Shown here: in pieces, positions 46,501-50,800 of the stretch
Layout of the letters: every line of letters starts with the position of its first letter
Numbering within the stretch: position 1 is the first letter of the stretch
From: Elusimicrobiota bacterium
GTDB taxonomy: Bacteria; Elusimicrobiota; Elusimicrobia; Elusimicrobiales; UBA9959
DNA: 64,000 nt
NCBI GenBank assembly: GCA_009773155.1
Contig: WOVA01000005.1
Span: forward strand, 1 to 64,000
Reading direction: 5' to 3'
Made by a program: the position numbers and the translations under genes
Notes under the pieces: model-generated
Told to the model about the DNA's origin: nothing
Databases searched by the model: none
Seen by the model: only the letters and a program-made list of their open reading frames with translations

Positions 46501-47107
46501 TTCCGGCTGGGTGGGACTTGAGAACGGCAAGGTGGTCAGGATCAAAACAGCGGACGGCACGGTCCAGGCGGACGGCTTTACCACCGGCGCCGCCGTCAGG
46601 TCCTCCCCGTTCGTGGACGCGGGCTGGGGCGGCGCGAATAATAATCTCTATGCGACCTCCACCGACGGCAAACTCTATGCAAGAACGGCGGCCAACCTGA
46701 ACACGCTGCCGGCGAACTGGGCCGATTTTACCACCAGTCCGCTTAGCCCCATTCATTCGTCTCCATGGATAGCCACCATGCTGGGTAAGAAATACGCGTT
46801 TTTCGGCGACGATAGCGGAACTCTTTATAAAGTTGACGCTTCCAGCGGCGTCTTTATCTGGAAATACCAGGCCCAGGGCGCCATAAGAACGATGCCGGTA
46901 GTATTCGGCGGCTTCGTTTATTTCGGAACGCTTGACGGCTATATGTACGCGCTCGACGCCAATACCGGGGGTTTAAGGAACGGCTGGCCGGTTTCCCTTG
47001 GCGGCGCGGTGAAGGGTGAACTGATGCTGGAAATAATGACTGCCGGACAGGATGTCCTGCTAGTCGGCGCCAGCGACGGAAAAACCTACATGCTGGCGAT
47101 AGAGTAA
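19571..47107 (+). CDS. Giant secreted repeat protein, 9178 residues
   Basis: One uninterrupted 27.5-kb frame. A signal peptide (about 1-41, end FLHAETR) precedes four related beta modules (about 45-575; ends LYITYEYD, VVLTYEF, LILTYDY) and FN3-like domains (580-790). From about 800 to 8090 I count about 48 copies of a roughly 110-residue repeat: DNQAGDDxWR, then YNVDFAD, SLL, QTGTL, DWT, NYVSVR, DAFYVxKD. FN3 and propeller-like sets interrupt it at about 3460-4110 and 7200-7860. Two lamin-tail-like domains (about 8207-8450) and a PQQ-type propeller (about 8814-9178) end it. A surface adhesin, predation factor or sheath is possible. No sorting domain is seen at its C-terminus. The start overlaps the preceding small gene. 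Confidence 0.9.
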   Translation: MAGIVGQGIREGGGRFTSPAAVIFLFLSFILYPLTFLHAETRIKTVEYNFGGYYSATDIASGATRQISARRVKLPENGKTIRSAWLEFEGLAVSAADISALYLYFDAASTATTARLTTGIYTDHTGESIRLFARADVTAAVSGQLANLAAGVDFAAAVRITGPASNMHTAKLYITYEYDDQSPVQVKTVRFPLYSDYAALIAAFTTQQAAGTIPMQYLAGVADTTGFALQQQWFEIRAYRQSAASTTDGSIRLNIGGGTNEQIMNLDGSLIDTYDFRYLSSTTVVPGFSTGTLQTVNLITTQNPLNLLSGEVVLTYEFSPASPAKTQTVRQYLGQAELAAANSALSAPVRLREEGITLRRVYARIFGSFDSATADALPVDSSIGASLVAQRSYSIRSQALQISGYQFFHDMTAAIGGWTNGELARSTVTAASNAGGATGAHGAELILTYDYTNDAAHTSHYLVFGGNTTSTTKPYGYTAPLYYPETAGSSKTVTGAYLAADLLNNTATQDFSTTVNFNGNSPLTVNHRTVGEANLVRQFYQNLPQVSTLPAAVVFNYTLSPTDGSLGGQAAISYLYVPPPKLVVSLTQRANGSTLVTGSYTNAREIALEGVVSSSMSADNLALVLEIKPSASAFDGLNLTTGTFSGYSGTPLTVSLSSSGLTSGTVYKWRARAAGDGGPGGWTAFTDPSFAVDYSSPPAPAMAAINPAHNANLNITAFPLAWEAVADIDGSGLKNYELQVATSADYATLSFSSAPLTASAQISGLTQKYYYWRVRALDNAGNTGLWSVERNFRVDLSTPTAVSNMGSGDQSWRKANNGVYDVDFADLGDSLIKQVEVKVTSGAAQTGTIFSDWTPALTAVNAVSYSADWPLPAGVWDLMQSWTTNFVSVRVTDYSSNTYTLADAFRVFKDTVAPTFVNSEAGGDNTWRKTGRSYNVDFADTYSKLAGAKYEAWTGAGKTGTQKKALTAIPGVSGASYDTDWGVDFAALEDSATNYVSIELYDVAGNTATITDAFYIKKDTTPPSNVNGEAGGDNTWRKAGRNYNVDFADAGSGLNGAKYAARTGPNYTGSLKIASTTIAGVSGGSFNTDWGVDFAALEDSATNYVSIELYDVAGNTATITDAFYIKKDTTPPSNVNGEAGGDNTWRKAAKAGGYNVDFADGGSLLAGAAYEAWTGAGKTGAQKKALTAIPGVSGASYDADWGVDFAALADESTNYLSVEVYDVAGNTSTITDAFRVRKDTTSPRITDLQTGDDVWRNSPGTAYNVDFNDPILLEHAQYAIWSAQGRTGTLRKDWTFITGSPINAASYTTDWPVDFSALAEGQTTNYVSVRAWDVAGSTAVLDDVFYVQKDVTLPAITDNQAGDDTWRRSSGTVYNVDFADAGGSLLQKVQVKITTGSAQTGTLITDWADIITGINSGSYTADWPLTSDLWSLLPGGRSYVSVRAYDYAGNSQSQTDVFYVQKDTQAPTMTDNQSGDDAWRKDAATLYNVDFADAGGSLLAKFQVRASTSSGAAGPFSPDWTDNLTGINSASYTADWPLTPGIWDLLRSGTNYVSARVFDNAGSSTGVTDVFYVKKDTSAPTITDNQAGDDTWRRFGGTVYNVDFADPGAGLSGAKYEAWTGTGRTGTRLISPTAITGVSGASFTNDWSVDFTLLAQGTNYISVEAYDALASTASVADVFYVRKDNAAPVITDNQAGDLTWRNAAGTVYNVDFADLNSGLTTAQYKITTGVGLTGALRKDWTDIVSSVNGIPSYQTDWQIDFNSLVSGDTNYISVRAYDLAGNLAQVNDVFFVLKDTVAPTIANNAPAAYGPYALDPGSVLDVDFFDTGGSRLNNVQYSVSSGPAQTGTILKDWTNIALNIGATYYTQNWGVDFSALVKEPATNYVSVRAFDHAGSSSVTIDAFKIFRSSSNAPEVFDYQSGDDVWRNSSGTVYNVDFSSNSDYALSWFEAQAWSQTGQLGDLLVNWTTVQTNLNVALYTTDWALPQTFFNQMREGINYISLRVYDSSVPVANISSRQEVFYVKKDTSPPSVPALLAPADNAAIKYANVSFDWGDSNGLESGTSNYELLVATSSDFTTITASSGPVISQASIPGLAENPYYWRVRAKDNAGNFSVYSSTRFFRIDLSTPTINNLQGNATHYLTANTGLYNVDFADSGGSLLDKAQVRLTSGPAQTGTLLADWTDAVTGINALSYTADWGLPASVWNALPSGPTGYVSVKVFDRAGNYLVQSDVFTVWKDTAPPYAVDNQPGDDVWRGADPGAIYDVDFYDLESLLTTAQYRLYSGAGQTGILRKDWTNIVSLPGGTSQYLLNWGVDFAAAAEGFNYASVRLFDKAGLSTTTADLFYVKKDTTPPSITDNQSGDAVWRGAPGTAYNVDFADLASGLTTVQYKVTTEAAEAGTLVKDWTLIVPNLNGQNSYTTDWTLDFAALLESVTNYISVRAYDGLGRGTTVQDVFYVRKDVTLPAITDNQSGDDVWRNADTASYAVSFADAGGSLLDRAQVKITSGPAQSGTLVSDWTDRLTGINAASYTAPWQLGSALWNLLPEGQSYVSVRVYDGAANVSSLTDAFYVRKDTSAPSITDNQAGDDAWRAANTGSYNVDFADTGGSLLQKVQVKITTGAAQTGTLITDWADNLTGINSASYTSDWPLATGYWDLLQSGTNYVSVRVFDNAGSSTTLTDAFYVRKDTQAPSITDGQSGDSVWRNTNSGLYNVDFADAGGSLLSKFQVRASTNTGGAAPYVFDWADNLTGMNSASYTADWPLLAAYWSLLLPGTNYISVRAYDNAGSAAALADAFYVLKDTQNPSGFAVSPDYAGTLNFNVAYSTSDAGPSGVDYVRLYYTMNTAAPYTWTQFGTTFNSSPIAFTAPSAGTAGFRIVAYDRAGNTDEAAPPAAETAPEDSTVIDLSAPAITDNQSGDDTWRNSAGTVYNVDFSAPGASPLDTAQYKATAGPGQTGDVLKDWATIAANINSANYTIDWPVDFAALKSSFNYVSARVWTMAGTTTTANDVFYVKKDTSVPSIIDNQAGDNVWRRAAGTLYNVDFQDTLSLLANVQYSASSVAASASGNIVPWTNIAAGISAENYTADWAVDFAALGSGPTNYISARAYDLAGNISVSTDVFHVLKDTVAPTIIVNQPGDSVWRAANTGVYNVDFADAGGSLLSAFQVRASSGPGLTGTLAFDWSNLVTGINSASYTGDWSLTADHWSLLLPGTNYISVRVWDNAGTTVTLNDAFYVLKDVAGPVITDNQPGDDVWRSAADALYNVDFNDPLSGLSALYAKVHSELNQGGILLADWALVTALSGNSHTADWPLTSSLFTAMAEGVNHVSLRVHDAVNNQATLVDAFYVKKDITGPTITDNQAGDAVWRSTYGALYNVDFADSLSLLSRFQIRASSGPNYTGTQAMGWTDVVTGINSASYTADWPLAAGHWALLLPGTNYISVRAFDNAAASTTLADVFYVLKDTVAPAAIANLTAGTGSEGEITLSWTASGDDGSSGTASAYIVKVSSIVAIDAGNFDAAPAYAQNWQPAAAGLTENGSLTGLQADAIYYVAIKVRDKAGNLSTISNLPSARTGADITPPGAITTLAAATGAFEGQVDLSWTAVGDNGVAVGTATAYLVRYRTDQAITTLALWDGAQVYTQSWQPLGAGEAEVKTISGLVPGTVYYWAIRAVDEVNNTGGLSNSPSAPAQTAGAVGGIMQFGVSTSYDVPYIRKWSPPDFGSAQTGVKTNAAGTSQIRHAVMKASGLRNEKLSGLLSSDGVLQIQRYNGTTDIWTNEWSVTDIGATNSIYRGFDIAYEQNSGRAMVLYNGATAGQLKYNIWNGSSWSGAVTLTSGTANASLWVRLEPKPNSDELMAVVLKATSLEIYAMRWTSTTWKDDNQIVASAGSSAKQNYDVAWEKTLGRCLVTYNGGTLGRADTKIWDGAAWSAYTSNYFAFQGGNGAAQWIRLISDPTPNSNKIGAASVDSAADWNASIWDNGWTAQATENTSVRNVANQACTIDAAWESQSGKLVVVSASGGSAVRYSSWTVSGGWGSTLAAAPTVTGWSSTVNGVRLESDPNTNSLMMTAASINNDLRSATWGGSIFSLYASAHTTAISANAYMPFDFALHRHDTSPPTVTDNQAGDDTWRSANTGLYDVDANDTGGSGLKEIQIKVHTGAGQTGTLILDWSVQVSTAGVNSYTANWALAASTWTALREGFNYVSVRAMDGALNVSALPAIDAFYVKKDTTPPSVPSLLSPADNAAVPTQSPVFDWSDSSDGTSGVAGYALQVSTSDDFTALSFSSSPSVSQASASGLASGKYFWRARALDAAGNYSIYSSTFAVFVDTAPPVITDNQNGDDAWRNSSGTVYNVDFADSGGSRLQSVRYAVYSSTGRTGTELVSFAAGLIADNIASDLYTTDWPLSQANWDLLANGTNYVSVRAADRAGNTATLDDAFYIRKDITAPTITDNQPGDDVWRKDNSAVYNVDFADSGGSLLKQVEIKITTGTGQTGTVLLDWTPQLTGINSASYTPDWSLGASTFSLLQAGTNYVSVRVSDNAGSTTTLADVFYVRKDTAPPSAPSLVSPADGAFSNLAGPLFDWTDAADALSGLSGYEIYIGTDAFFSVFTASAAPAASQYQAAGLGSAAWYWKARARDNAGNYSVYSSTYAVVIDTAPPTVVDNQPGDDVWRNSPGTVYNVDFADTGGSLLNTVEYSAWSAPGLGGTNLIPWANIASPPVNSSSYQLDWPVDFALLAGGTNYVSARASDRAQSTTTVLDVFYVRKDVTAPTITDNQAGDDVWRAANTGIYNVDFSDSGGSRLSKFQLKITTGAAQTGTVVLDWTDKVTAINSDSYTTDWGLTFDQWTLLNQGTSYISVKVFDGAQNQTALSDAFYVRKDTSAPTITDNQSGDDTWRAANTGTYNVDFADTGGSALAWFQVRVTTGALQTGTLIADWTTVISGINANTYTTDWALPAAVFDAMQSGLNYVSVRVYDNAGLTQNLTDVFYVKKSTIAPRVIDNQAGDDAWRNGPGTLYDVDFEDAGTSLLDTAQYKVTSGPGQSGSLLKDWTTIAAGINASAYTANWSVDFAALAENGTNYVSARVWDKAGATTTVSDVFYIRKDVTLPGITDNQAGDNTWRNTNSGLYNVDFADSGGSLLAKFQVRASTNTGAAGPFSPDWTDNVTLINLSSYQLDWPLTSGIWDLLRSGTNYISVRVFDNAGNVSSLTDAFYVRKDTSAPSVPALLSPADLAVRNTLTPLFDWADASDAVSGISGYEILVSTRDDASVIASSGAPTASQFTASLSLSATHYWAVRAKDQAGNYSAYTSTYAVLIDTIAPTITDNQPGEFSWRKTDGGAIYNIDFEDALSKLDTLQYSAWTAPGQTGANPIPWTNITNPPVNSSSYQLDWSVNFNLLAAGTNYISARAWDIAGTTRTLADAFTVLKDTFAPTITDNQAGDNIWRNSNSGVYDVDFGDLLSGLATAQYYISSGTLMTGTKVAGWTDIFTNLNQPSYTANWPLTAGDWGLLPEGTSYITVRVFDVLAQGATSYDVFYVRKDTTTPTVTDNQANIALAQTQSDVSAMNVDFFDTGGSLLNNAQYTAWAGPNFTTGEVIPWTNIASGISSAAYTTDWPVNFTALTNLATSYISVRAYDFAGSVMVSTDVFSVYKNASAPAIINNQTGDDAWRSANTGIYNVDFQSQSGQNLDKFQVRASTNTSGGPYNPDWTDVVVNIGAAGYTTDWALPAGVFTALAAGRNHISVRVFDLVPSSATLDNAFYVQKDTSAPTIIDNQPGDLVWRAAAGTVYNVDFLDSLSGLATVQYKVMSDAGQTGTLLKDWTNIAALTPGQAAYTADWAVDFAALSEAVTNYASVRAYDLLGQSAALNDVFIVLKDTTPPSVPALSSPADKALYSTSAVSFDWTDSTDLRSGTSGYALQVSTYADFQTVAYSSSPVVSSASFGSVADGIYYWRVRAADAASNYSAWTATRTFVVDVSSPIIINNQASPTPWYITDPGAVFDVDFRDLSSGLTSVQYRINSLPAGGGDLLKDWTVISHTPDGLALYDAAWGVDFAATRDGLNYVSVRAFDRVNLSSTAADAFIIRKDTSPPTITDNQAGDDVWRNAGGTLYNVDFADAGIGVSTAQYRITSLPTGAGTVLKDWTNIFTGQSYASYTTDWAVDFFALAETATNYVSVRAWDALGSSRAAADVFYILKDVTNPSIADNQPDTVWLNADPGAVFDVDFADLGGARLSKFQTKVTTGPTQTGTTVWDWTDRITAINATYYTLAWGLDFAAMPEGPNHVSVRVYDNAANSAAQTDVFAVRKDTTPPTITDNQPGDDTWRGANTGTYNVDFADTGGSLLQKFQVKASSGQNQSGTVFFDWTDLVLGINSASYTTDWALTAELWDLLPSGTNYISVRAFDNAGSSRTLSDVFYIRKDTQSVTITDNQAGDAAWRNAVGTLYDVDASANGSSLLDRLEVRTSTAPGNTGPFTADWTAAVSNINAGTYTADWSLPGSVFDSMLSAATNYVSVRVFNQAQNFAVLADAFYVKKDTVPAVITNNIPGGDQAWRNSSGTVYNVDFSDAGGSLLQKVQVKITTGSAQTGTLIADWADNLTGINSASYTDDWPLAAGYWDLLREGTNYVSLRVYDIAGNITAETDAFRVFKDTTAPSVTDNQAGDTVWRNSNSGVYNVDFADTGNSLLSKFQVRASTNTGTGGPFSPDWTDNITGINSASYTGDWQLATGVWDLLQSGTNYISVRVYDNAGNMTTFGSQPFYVLKDTTAPSFVNGVAGGDLNWRNSSGTLYNVDALDSGGSLLSAYQLKITTGAAQTGTVITDWADIAANIGASSYLSDWALTAGQWSLLQEGTSYVSVRAWDNAGSTGTLIDAFRIFKDTTPPSAVDNQAGEFDWRNTNTGLYNVDFADTGGSLLSKFQLRASTSTGGAAPFSPDWTDNIAGINAASYTADWALTAGIWNSLADSATNYISVRVFDYAGSSFTLTDAFNIMKDTTTPTIIDNQSGDDIWRSASGTPYNVDFADYGSRLSSAAYAAYTGPNKTGSAVIVSSRIFTSTGALTYTNDWPADFSNLVQGFNYISITAWDLAGNTSQYLDAFYIKKDTAPPVITDLQTGATTWYRLNPGPVFNVDFADAGIGLSSAAYEAWTGAGKTGTNVIVSSQIFSGAPRASYTADWGLTDAAFTLLAAGTNYISVTAWDALNYSSTSVDVFYILKDTVPPSAISSLSAVTPSAAADEGKLNVYWNAPGDDGLTGSASYYMIRYNTGAIDDANFNSVSVFVSTLVPKISGTGEGVIITGLTASVTYYAAVKAVDKAGNIGALSNMTSSYAGLDLTPPGAVSDLSGLQGDFQGQIKLYWTAPGDGASGDPNIGTATSYTVRYATFPVTESNFSAPEVSTYTQTWVPLVYGSAEARVMEGLSPGTSYSIALKAVDEAGNIGPISNVIVGTAAPAGAAAGMLVYGDTASSSLKYQTWAPPNWSAEADSLITGSVIRWSVLKSVPLVANQKLAGLLYSDNSMKVLRWNGGASTWSDITPSPAPTPGGSLTRRFDLAAENASGRMMVAYYNGALGAITYAVYSATASAWAVNPVSLPLASLTGSVNWVRLKAMPGTNRILLTVLDANSDISAAVWNGSAWIDNVNLTLTASIATRESFDAAWETLTGDALALWGEGTNTSYRKWYSTGTWADAAAAGPAIAAAAGANWIRLCSDPISNRIGFTSLDGDIDWNVSVWRPAGTEGWSGLPAEDTAMSGTAYRMTDCAWESKSGKLLIAAIDDLGTTDNRFDWITWSAGTWNPASPSVAGANGNTVFTGSITWTSLIPDPNTNNITFLGVDTANDVRSTVWNGTAWAASDASSNKLHEQEGTDHNYEFAAADFDRHDNVPPTVTDNQAGDDNWRNASATYDVDATDSGGSRLARIQTKLHTATGFGGTLIQDWTDQVTGINLDSYTTNWPLTAGTFNLLPQGWSYVSVRALDNVGNISVAIVDAFYVKKDTTAPTIINNLAAGFDQTWRKSDAGAIYNVDFADSGGAQISSITYSAWTGAAGTGTNSIANAIISSGTSVGNSYTADWGVNFGLLAHGTNYITVRVWDWAASSSTLADAFKVLKDTQVPSDITALAASPGPVRGSVKLDWPAPGDDGTANNNTQGGYIIKSATYNITAALFDSASTYAQTWVPQNAGITESRVLYGFEVGKTHYFAVKTFDKAGSTSAISNVPSSLPQTANVYINEVYPTGAAAADDWVEFYNNTSSTFSLAGWTLVYNQGTIDLPSNEVTVWTGASVDRSSVNAHFTAPVSADLNGAQSYHVILKDNNGNIIDRVQWPVLSSGQSFARIADGNADFFEVDPTPTRNYANAITTHPVKLNEIAYGTLSSEFVELYNTGQSTPALSGYSLRNFNAVRFRFTRNIYAGNYSLLAFSSVSDDLLSWQSAFGTAGLAAAGDYLALENPAGQTVDRVTWQSGTSYSLYNYKAGVVAAADVAPAGAANSIGRRPSEGADTGSDANDFAAMSAATPMSRNNGAGSGAVNTLSYPAGNQILPRKFPLRLTLGADSSGGTADNLVFIRTGGSADNYSPHIYRLGDIGFNLAALSAQSTVQIGVSFNDQDGRPLVHNAVYRLILNTDTGTASAPQITLATVTYDSSIHTTYAHDSSPRRINESVRDDIIRFTVSNNSPSGYNSVEIATVAVKLLDSNLGALTTLQAQNMFSAIMIARDSVSGSTGIYESGIDIGTIAYVASGSISLDANGVQLIPVPSPGSANSSITAFSTGTFFIVAQIQPNGAAQTPNTFRIAFQPQSDMVVQDGPSDQPQDTGASSQVQTASSTIITPAKPPAGTSWPYDAGVAAGVETVIGGYSGPALSTSAYYSMGIDGRVRAFNYSGGLKWTFETSPLSPIRSAPWVEEEGGGVFIYFADDNGDVYKIRDNNTGVAQTWKRSLGAQIRSGIVTSGTRVYFGASNNRTWCVNKADGLDCAGWLFDAGINAAVSGTLSLDDYTPGVNSGWVGLENGKVVRIKTADGTVQADGFTTGAAVRSSPFVDAGWGGANNNLYATSTDGKLYARTAANLNTLPANWADFTTSPLSPIHSSPWIATMLGKKYAFFGDDSGTLYKVDASSGVFIWKYQAQGAIRTMPVVFGGFVYFGTLDGYMYALDANTGGLRNGWPVSLGGAVKGELMLEIMTAGQDVLLVGASDGKTYMLAIE
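19653..19673 (+). repeat. Heptamer-related signal-peptide sequence, giant gene
   Basis: CCTTTAT at 19653-19659 and CCTTTAA at 19667-19673 encode part of SFILYPLTF in the signal peptide. The same heptamer is found in the signal peptides of the genes at 47819 and 50961. Confidence 0.5.
22502..23020 (+). repeat. Near-identical DNA repeats inside the giant gene, period 327 bp
   Basis: About 185 bp starting at 22505 recur almost unchanged at 22832 (shared start ACCGACTGGGGCGTGG), 327 bp (109 codons) apart. A block starting GAGGCCTGGACCGGCGCGGG near 22421 recurs near 23081. Such identity is far above that of other repeat units and points to recent unequal crossing over. Confidence 0.8.
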
Positions 47108-47110
47108 AAA

Positions 47111-47841
47111 AAAGGGGACAGGCTACTTTTAATGTAAAGGATGGACATAAGCAATGCCGAGAGTTGTTAGAGGACTAACTGACAGATCCATATGTCACAT
47201 TATCAACAGAGGTAATGGAAGGCAGGAAGTTTTTCACAAGGACAGGGATTATGAGGCATTCATAGAGATCATAAAGAAAGCAAAAGCAAGATATCCTGTA
47301 AAGATATTCGCATACTGTTTGATGCCAAACCATTTTCATATGGTTCTAACGCCAGAGCGAGGAGATGAGCTAAGCAGATGGATGCAGTGGTTGATGACGA
47401 GTCATGTCCGGCGTTATCACCGACACTACGGAAGTAGTGGTCATATATGGCAGGGGCGATTTAAGAGCTTCATCATACAGAGAGATGAACATTTGCTAAT
47501 GGCCTTGAGATATGTTGAAGGAAATCCCAAAAGGGCCGGATTGGTAGGCTCTGCTAAAGAATGGGCATGGTCATCACATAAAGAGAGGATAGGAGAGAAG
47601 AGAAATATTTTGCTGGATGAGATTCCAATAGAATTGCCGGGAGATTGGGAAAGGTATGTTGATGAGCCTTTAACCTTAAAGGAGATTGAGAAGGTTAGAC
47701 AGAGTGTAATAAGGCAGTCTCCTTATGGGAACTCTGAGTGGCAGATGCAGGTGTGCAAGGAACTTGGATTAGAATCAACCTTGAACCCAAAGGGTAGGCC
47801 GAGAAAGGAGCAAGAGGTATGAAAAGTAGCCTGTCCCCTTT
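47111..47841 (+). mobile_element. Second Y1-transposase element with perfect 20-bp GGGGAC-containing inverted repeats
   Basis: 731 bp between perfect inverted repeats at 47111-47130 (AAAGGGGACAGGCTACTTTT) and 47822-47841. It contains a single Y1 transposase gene, AT-rich relative to its surroundings. It begins 3 bp after the giant gene stop. The transposase stop touches the right repeat, and the next gene starts with an ATG overlapping that stop and reads through the repeat. Confidence 0.85.
47154..47822 (+). CDS. Y1 (REP-associated / IS200-like) transposase
   Basis: 222 residues. CHIINRGNGRQEVFHKDRDY, then CLMPNHFHMVL (HFH metal site), GHIWQGRFKSF, and ALRYVEGNPKRAGLV with the nucleophilic Tyr, are hallmarks of RAYT-type HUH transposases. 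It lacks the C-terminal helix-turn-helix of the copy at 6578. The C-terminus ends KGRPRKEQEV. Codon use is AT-rich (AGA, ATA, AAA), unlike the neighbours, consistent with recent arrival. Confidence 0.92.
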   Translation: MPRVVRGLTDRSICHIINRGNGRQEVFHKDRDYEAFIEIIKKAKARYPVKIFAYCLMPNHFHMVLTPERGDELSRWMQWLMTSHVRRYHRHYGSSGHIWQGRFKSFIIQRDEHLLMALRYVEGNPKRAGLVGSAKEWAWSSHKERIGEKRNILLDEIPIELPGDWERYVDEPLTLKEIEKVRQSVIRQSPYGNSEWQMQVCKELGLESTLNPKGRPRKEQEV

Positions 47842-50800
47842 ATTTATCGCTTTCGCCTTTAGCCTTTCTTCTGCGGCGGATTGGCCGATGTTCCGGGGCA
47901 ACGAGCGGCGGACCGGCTACGCGAGGGAGCAGGCGGCTCCGCCGCTAAGCCCCGCATGGGATTTCCAGATACAGGGGGATGTGGTCTCTTCACCGGCAGT
48001 ATATGAGGGGATAGTTTATGTCGGGGCGAGGTCGGGAAGCCTGTACGCTTTGGACGCCGGAACAGGGCAACTGCTCTGGGATTATTCCACCGACGGCTGG
48101 ATAGACGCGAGTCCCGCGGTTTCCAGCGGCACAGTTTATGTCACCAGCAGGGACGGTAATTTATACGCGTTCAACAGGCAGAGCGGCGGCCTCCTGTGGC
48201 GGGCGCCTCTCGGCGCCCCTTCGATCTCTTCCCCGCTTGTTTTCGGCGGGAAAGTTTATGCCGGAACGGGCGCGCCGGGCAACAGGCTGAAGGTGTTTGA
48301 TTCCACTACCGGAACGTTTCTCTGGGAATACAAGGCCAACCAGCCCGTAGATTCAACGCCCGCTACCGACGGGAGCGGGGTCTTTTTCGGTTCTAACGAC
48401 GGGAGAATGTACGCCCTGGACATGGAATCCCGCTCCGGGAAATGGGGCTCTTTGGGGCAGACCGTGGGAACTTTCGGCGTAATGACGGCGGCCGTTTCCA
48501 GCCTGGCGGTATACGCGGTCCCTTCCGGCAATACGGGGGAGTTGTATAAACTGGATCCCCCGACCGGAGGTCCGCTTGGCAAATACGAGCCTTACTCGGC
48601 GGGTTCCGGCCTGATGGAAACGGCCTCACCTGTTCTCACCGGGAACCGGATATACTATTCCGCCGGCAACTCTCCCCATACCCTGTACTGCCTGGATTCG
48701 GACAGTCTGGGCTTCATTTCAAGCGCTCCCGTGCTGGGAAATACCTCCGTGTTCGGCATGCCATCCTCCCCGGCCATGGCCGGCGCCGTTATTTACGCAG
48801 GGACAGCGGACGGACGGCTTGTCGCAGTGAGCAGTTCGGGAGCCGTCCTGCAGGAAATAATATTGCCTTCTTCCTCCCACTCCTCTCCCGCCGTGTCCAA
48901 CGGCCATGTTTTTATAGGAACTATGGGCGGGAGGCTCTGGGCCTACAAAGCCGCTAAGATCGCCGCTATTTCAGCCCCCCGGGAGTATGAACTGATTAAG
49001 GACACTATAACCATAAGAGGCTATATCAGAAATCCGGCACTCACCGGCTATAGTCTGGAATATGGCACTGGCGTGGATCCCTCCACCTGGACTTTCATAA
49101 GCTCGGCGGCGGCCACCACAGAAATTGAGAACGGTATACTCGGCTACTGGGGCACACAGAGTTCTCCCAACGGGCTCTACACTATCAGGCTTAATGTTTT
49201 TCCATCCCAGCAGGATAATTTCGCGCTGGCCACCGTCAGAGTCAATTATCCGCCGCTGCCGCCCACCGGTCTGACGGCCGCCGACGTGCTCAATGACGCC
49301 GGCAATAAGCTCCGGCTTGACTGGACGCCGTCGGCTTCCATGGGGGTAAGCGGCTACAGGATATACAGAAGTACGTACGGTGTTTTCAGCCTTCTTTCCG
49401 AAGTCAGTTCAACCACGGTTTCTTTCATTGATCCGGCCGCGCCGACCGGCGTACTCTTCACCTACCTGCTCAGGGCTTATGACGGTTATGTGGAATCGCT
49501 TGATTCAAACCGGGCCTCGGCCGCTTCGGTAAACGATAATCCGTCGGGCGACACTATCCCCCCGGCGGCGATAATGGATTTGAAGACGGCGCAGGGCGCA
49601 AAAGGCGGCGATATCGTTTTAACCTGGACCGCGCCGGGAGACGACGGTAATGTGGGTACGGCAGCCTACTACATCATAAGGCATTCAACAGACTCCGCTT
49701 TTGACTGGACCGGCAATTTTGACGGCGCGGTCCTGTGGAAAAGTTCCAGAGCGGTAACCGGGGCCGCCGGCACGGCCGAAACCGAGACGGTGACAGGCCT
49801 TTTCGGCGGCGTAACGTACTATTTTGCGATAAAAACAGCCGACGATATCCCGAATTTCAGTACGGCTCCCGCTACGGCCGCGGCCTGGGCCACGCTTGAT
49901 GTTATAGCGCCGGGCGCGCCTTCCGGGCTGACGGTTTCCGACACCCCGGGGGATCGTGGCGGCCGGCTGACGCTGGGCTGGACCCGCTCCCCGGACGACG
50001 GCGCGGGGGCAAACGACGTTTACGGCTACAAGGTTTACAGGAGCCAGGCCGCCGGCCAGTATATTTCCAGCGCGCCTTATGCCCTGACCGCCGCCGGGGA
50101 GACCGGCTACCTGGACGCGGCCGCGCCGGTAAATCTGAAGTTCTATTATATCGTGACGGCTTTCGACAGTAGCAATAATTCCGTGCCGTCGGCTGAAGCG
50201 GCCGGGATTTCAGCCGATAACTGGCGTTTCTTCGACGCCGCGCAGGGCGGCTCGGTGCGGCTGGCCGACGGCATGGAGGTAAACATACCGCGCAATGCCG
50301 TCAACCAGAACGACAATATAATGGTCACGCGGCTGAACCCCGCCACGTACCAGCCGCTATCCGTGAAGGCGAACACCCAGGTCCGGCCCACCGGCGTGGT
50401 CTACGAGATAAAATTCGAGAATCCCGGCACGAAGCTGACAGGAAAGGCCGCAATCACACTGCCCTACACCGACGCGGATATAGCCGGGCTGGACGAGGAG
50501 AACCTGAGGATATACAAGCTCGCGGGTCCGGAATGGAGGCTGCTCGACACCTCGGAAGTTCTGTCCGGAGCGAACAAAGTGCGGGCCGAGACCGATTCTT
50601 TCTCGGTGTTCGGCATCATGCAGTATGTGCCTTCGGGCGCGCTCATGACGGCGGGAGCGGTCTATACCTATCCCAATCCGGCCAGGGGCGACTCGCTGAC
50701 CTTCAAGTTCCACCTCTCGGATAAGGCCTCCGTTTCGATAGACGTTTATAACGCGGCGGGAGAGAAGGTGGCCGCGCTTTCCAGGCCTAACTGCCCGGCG

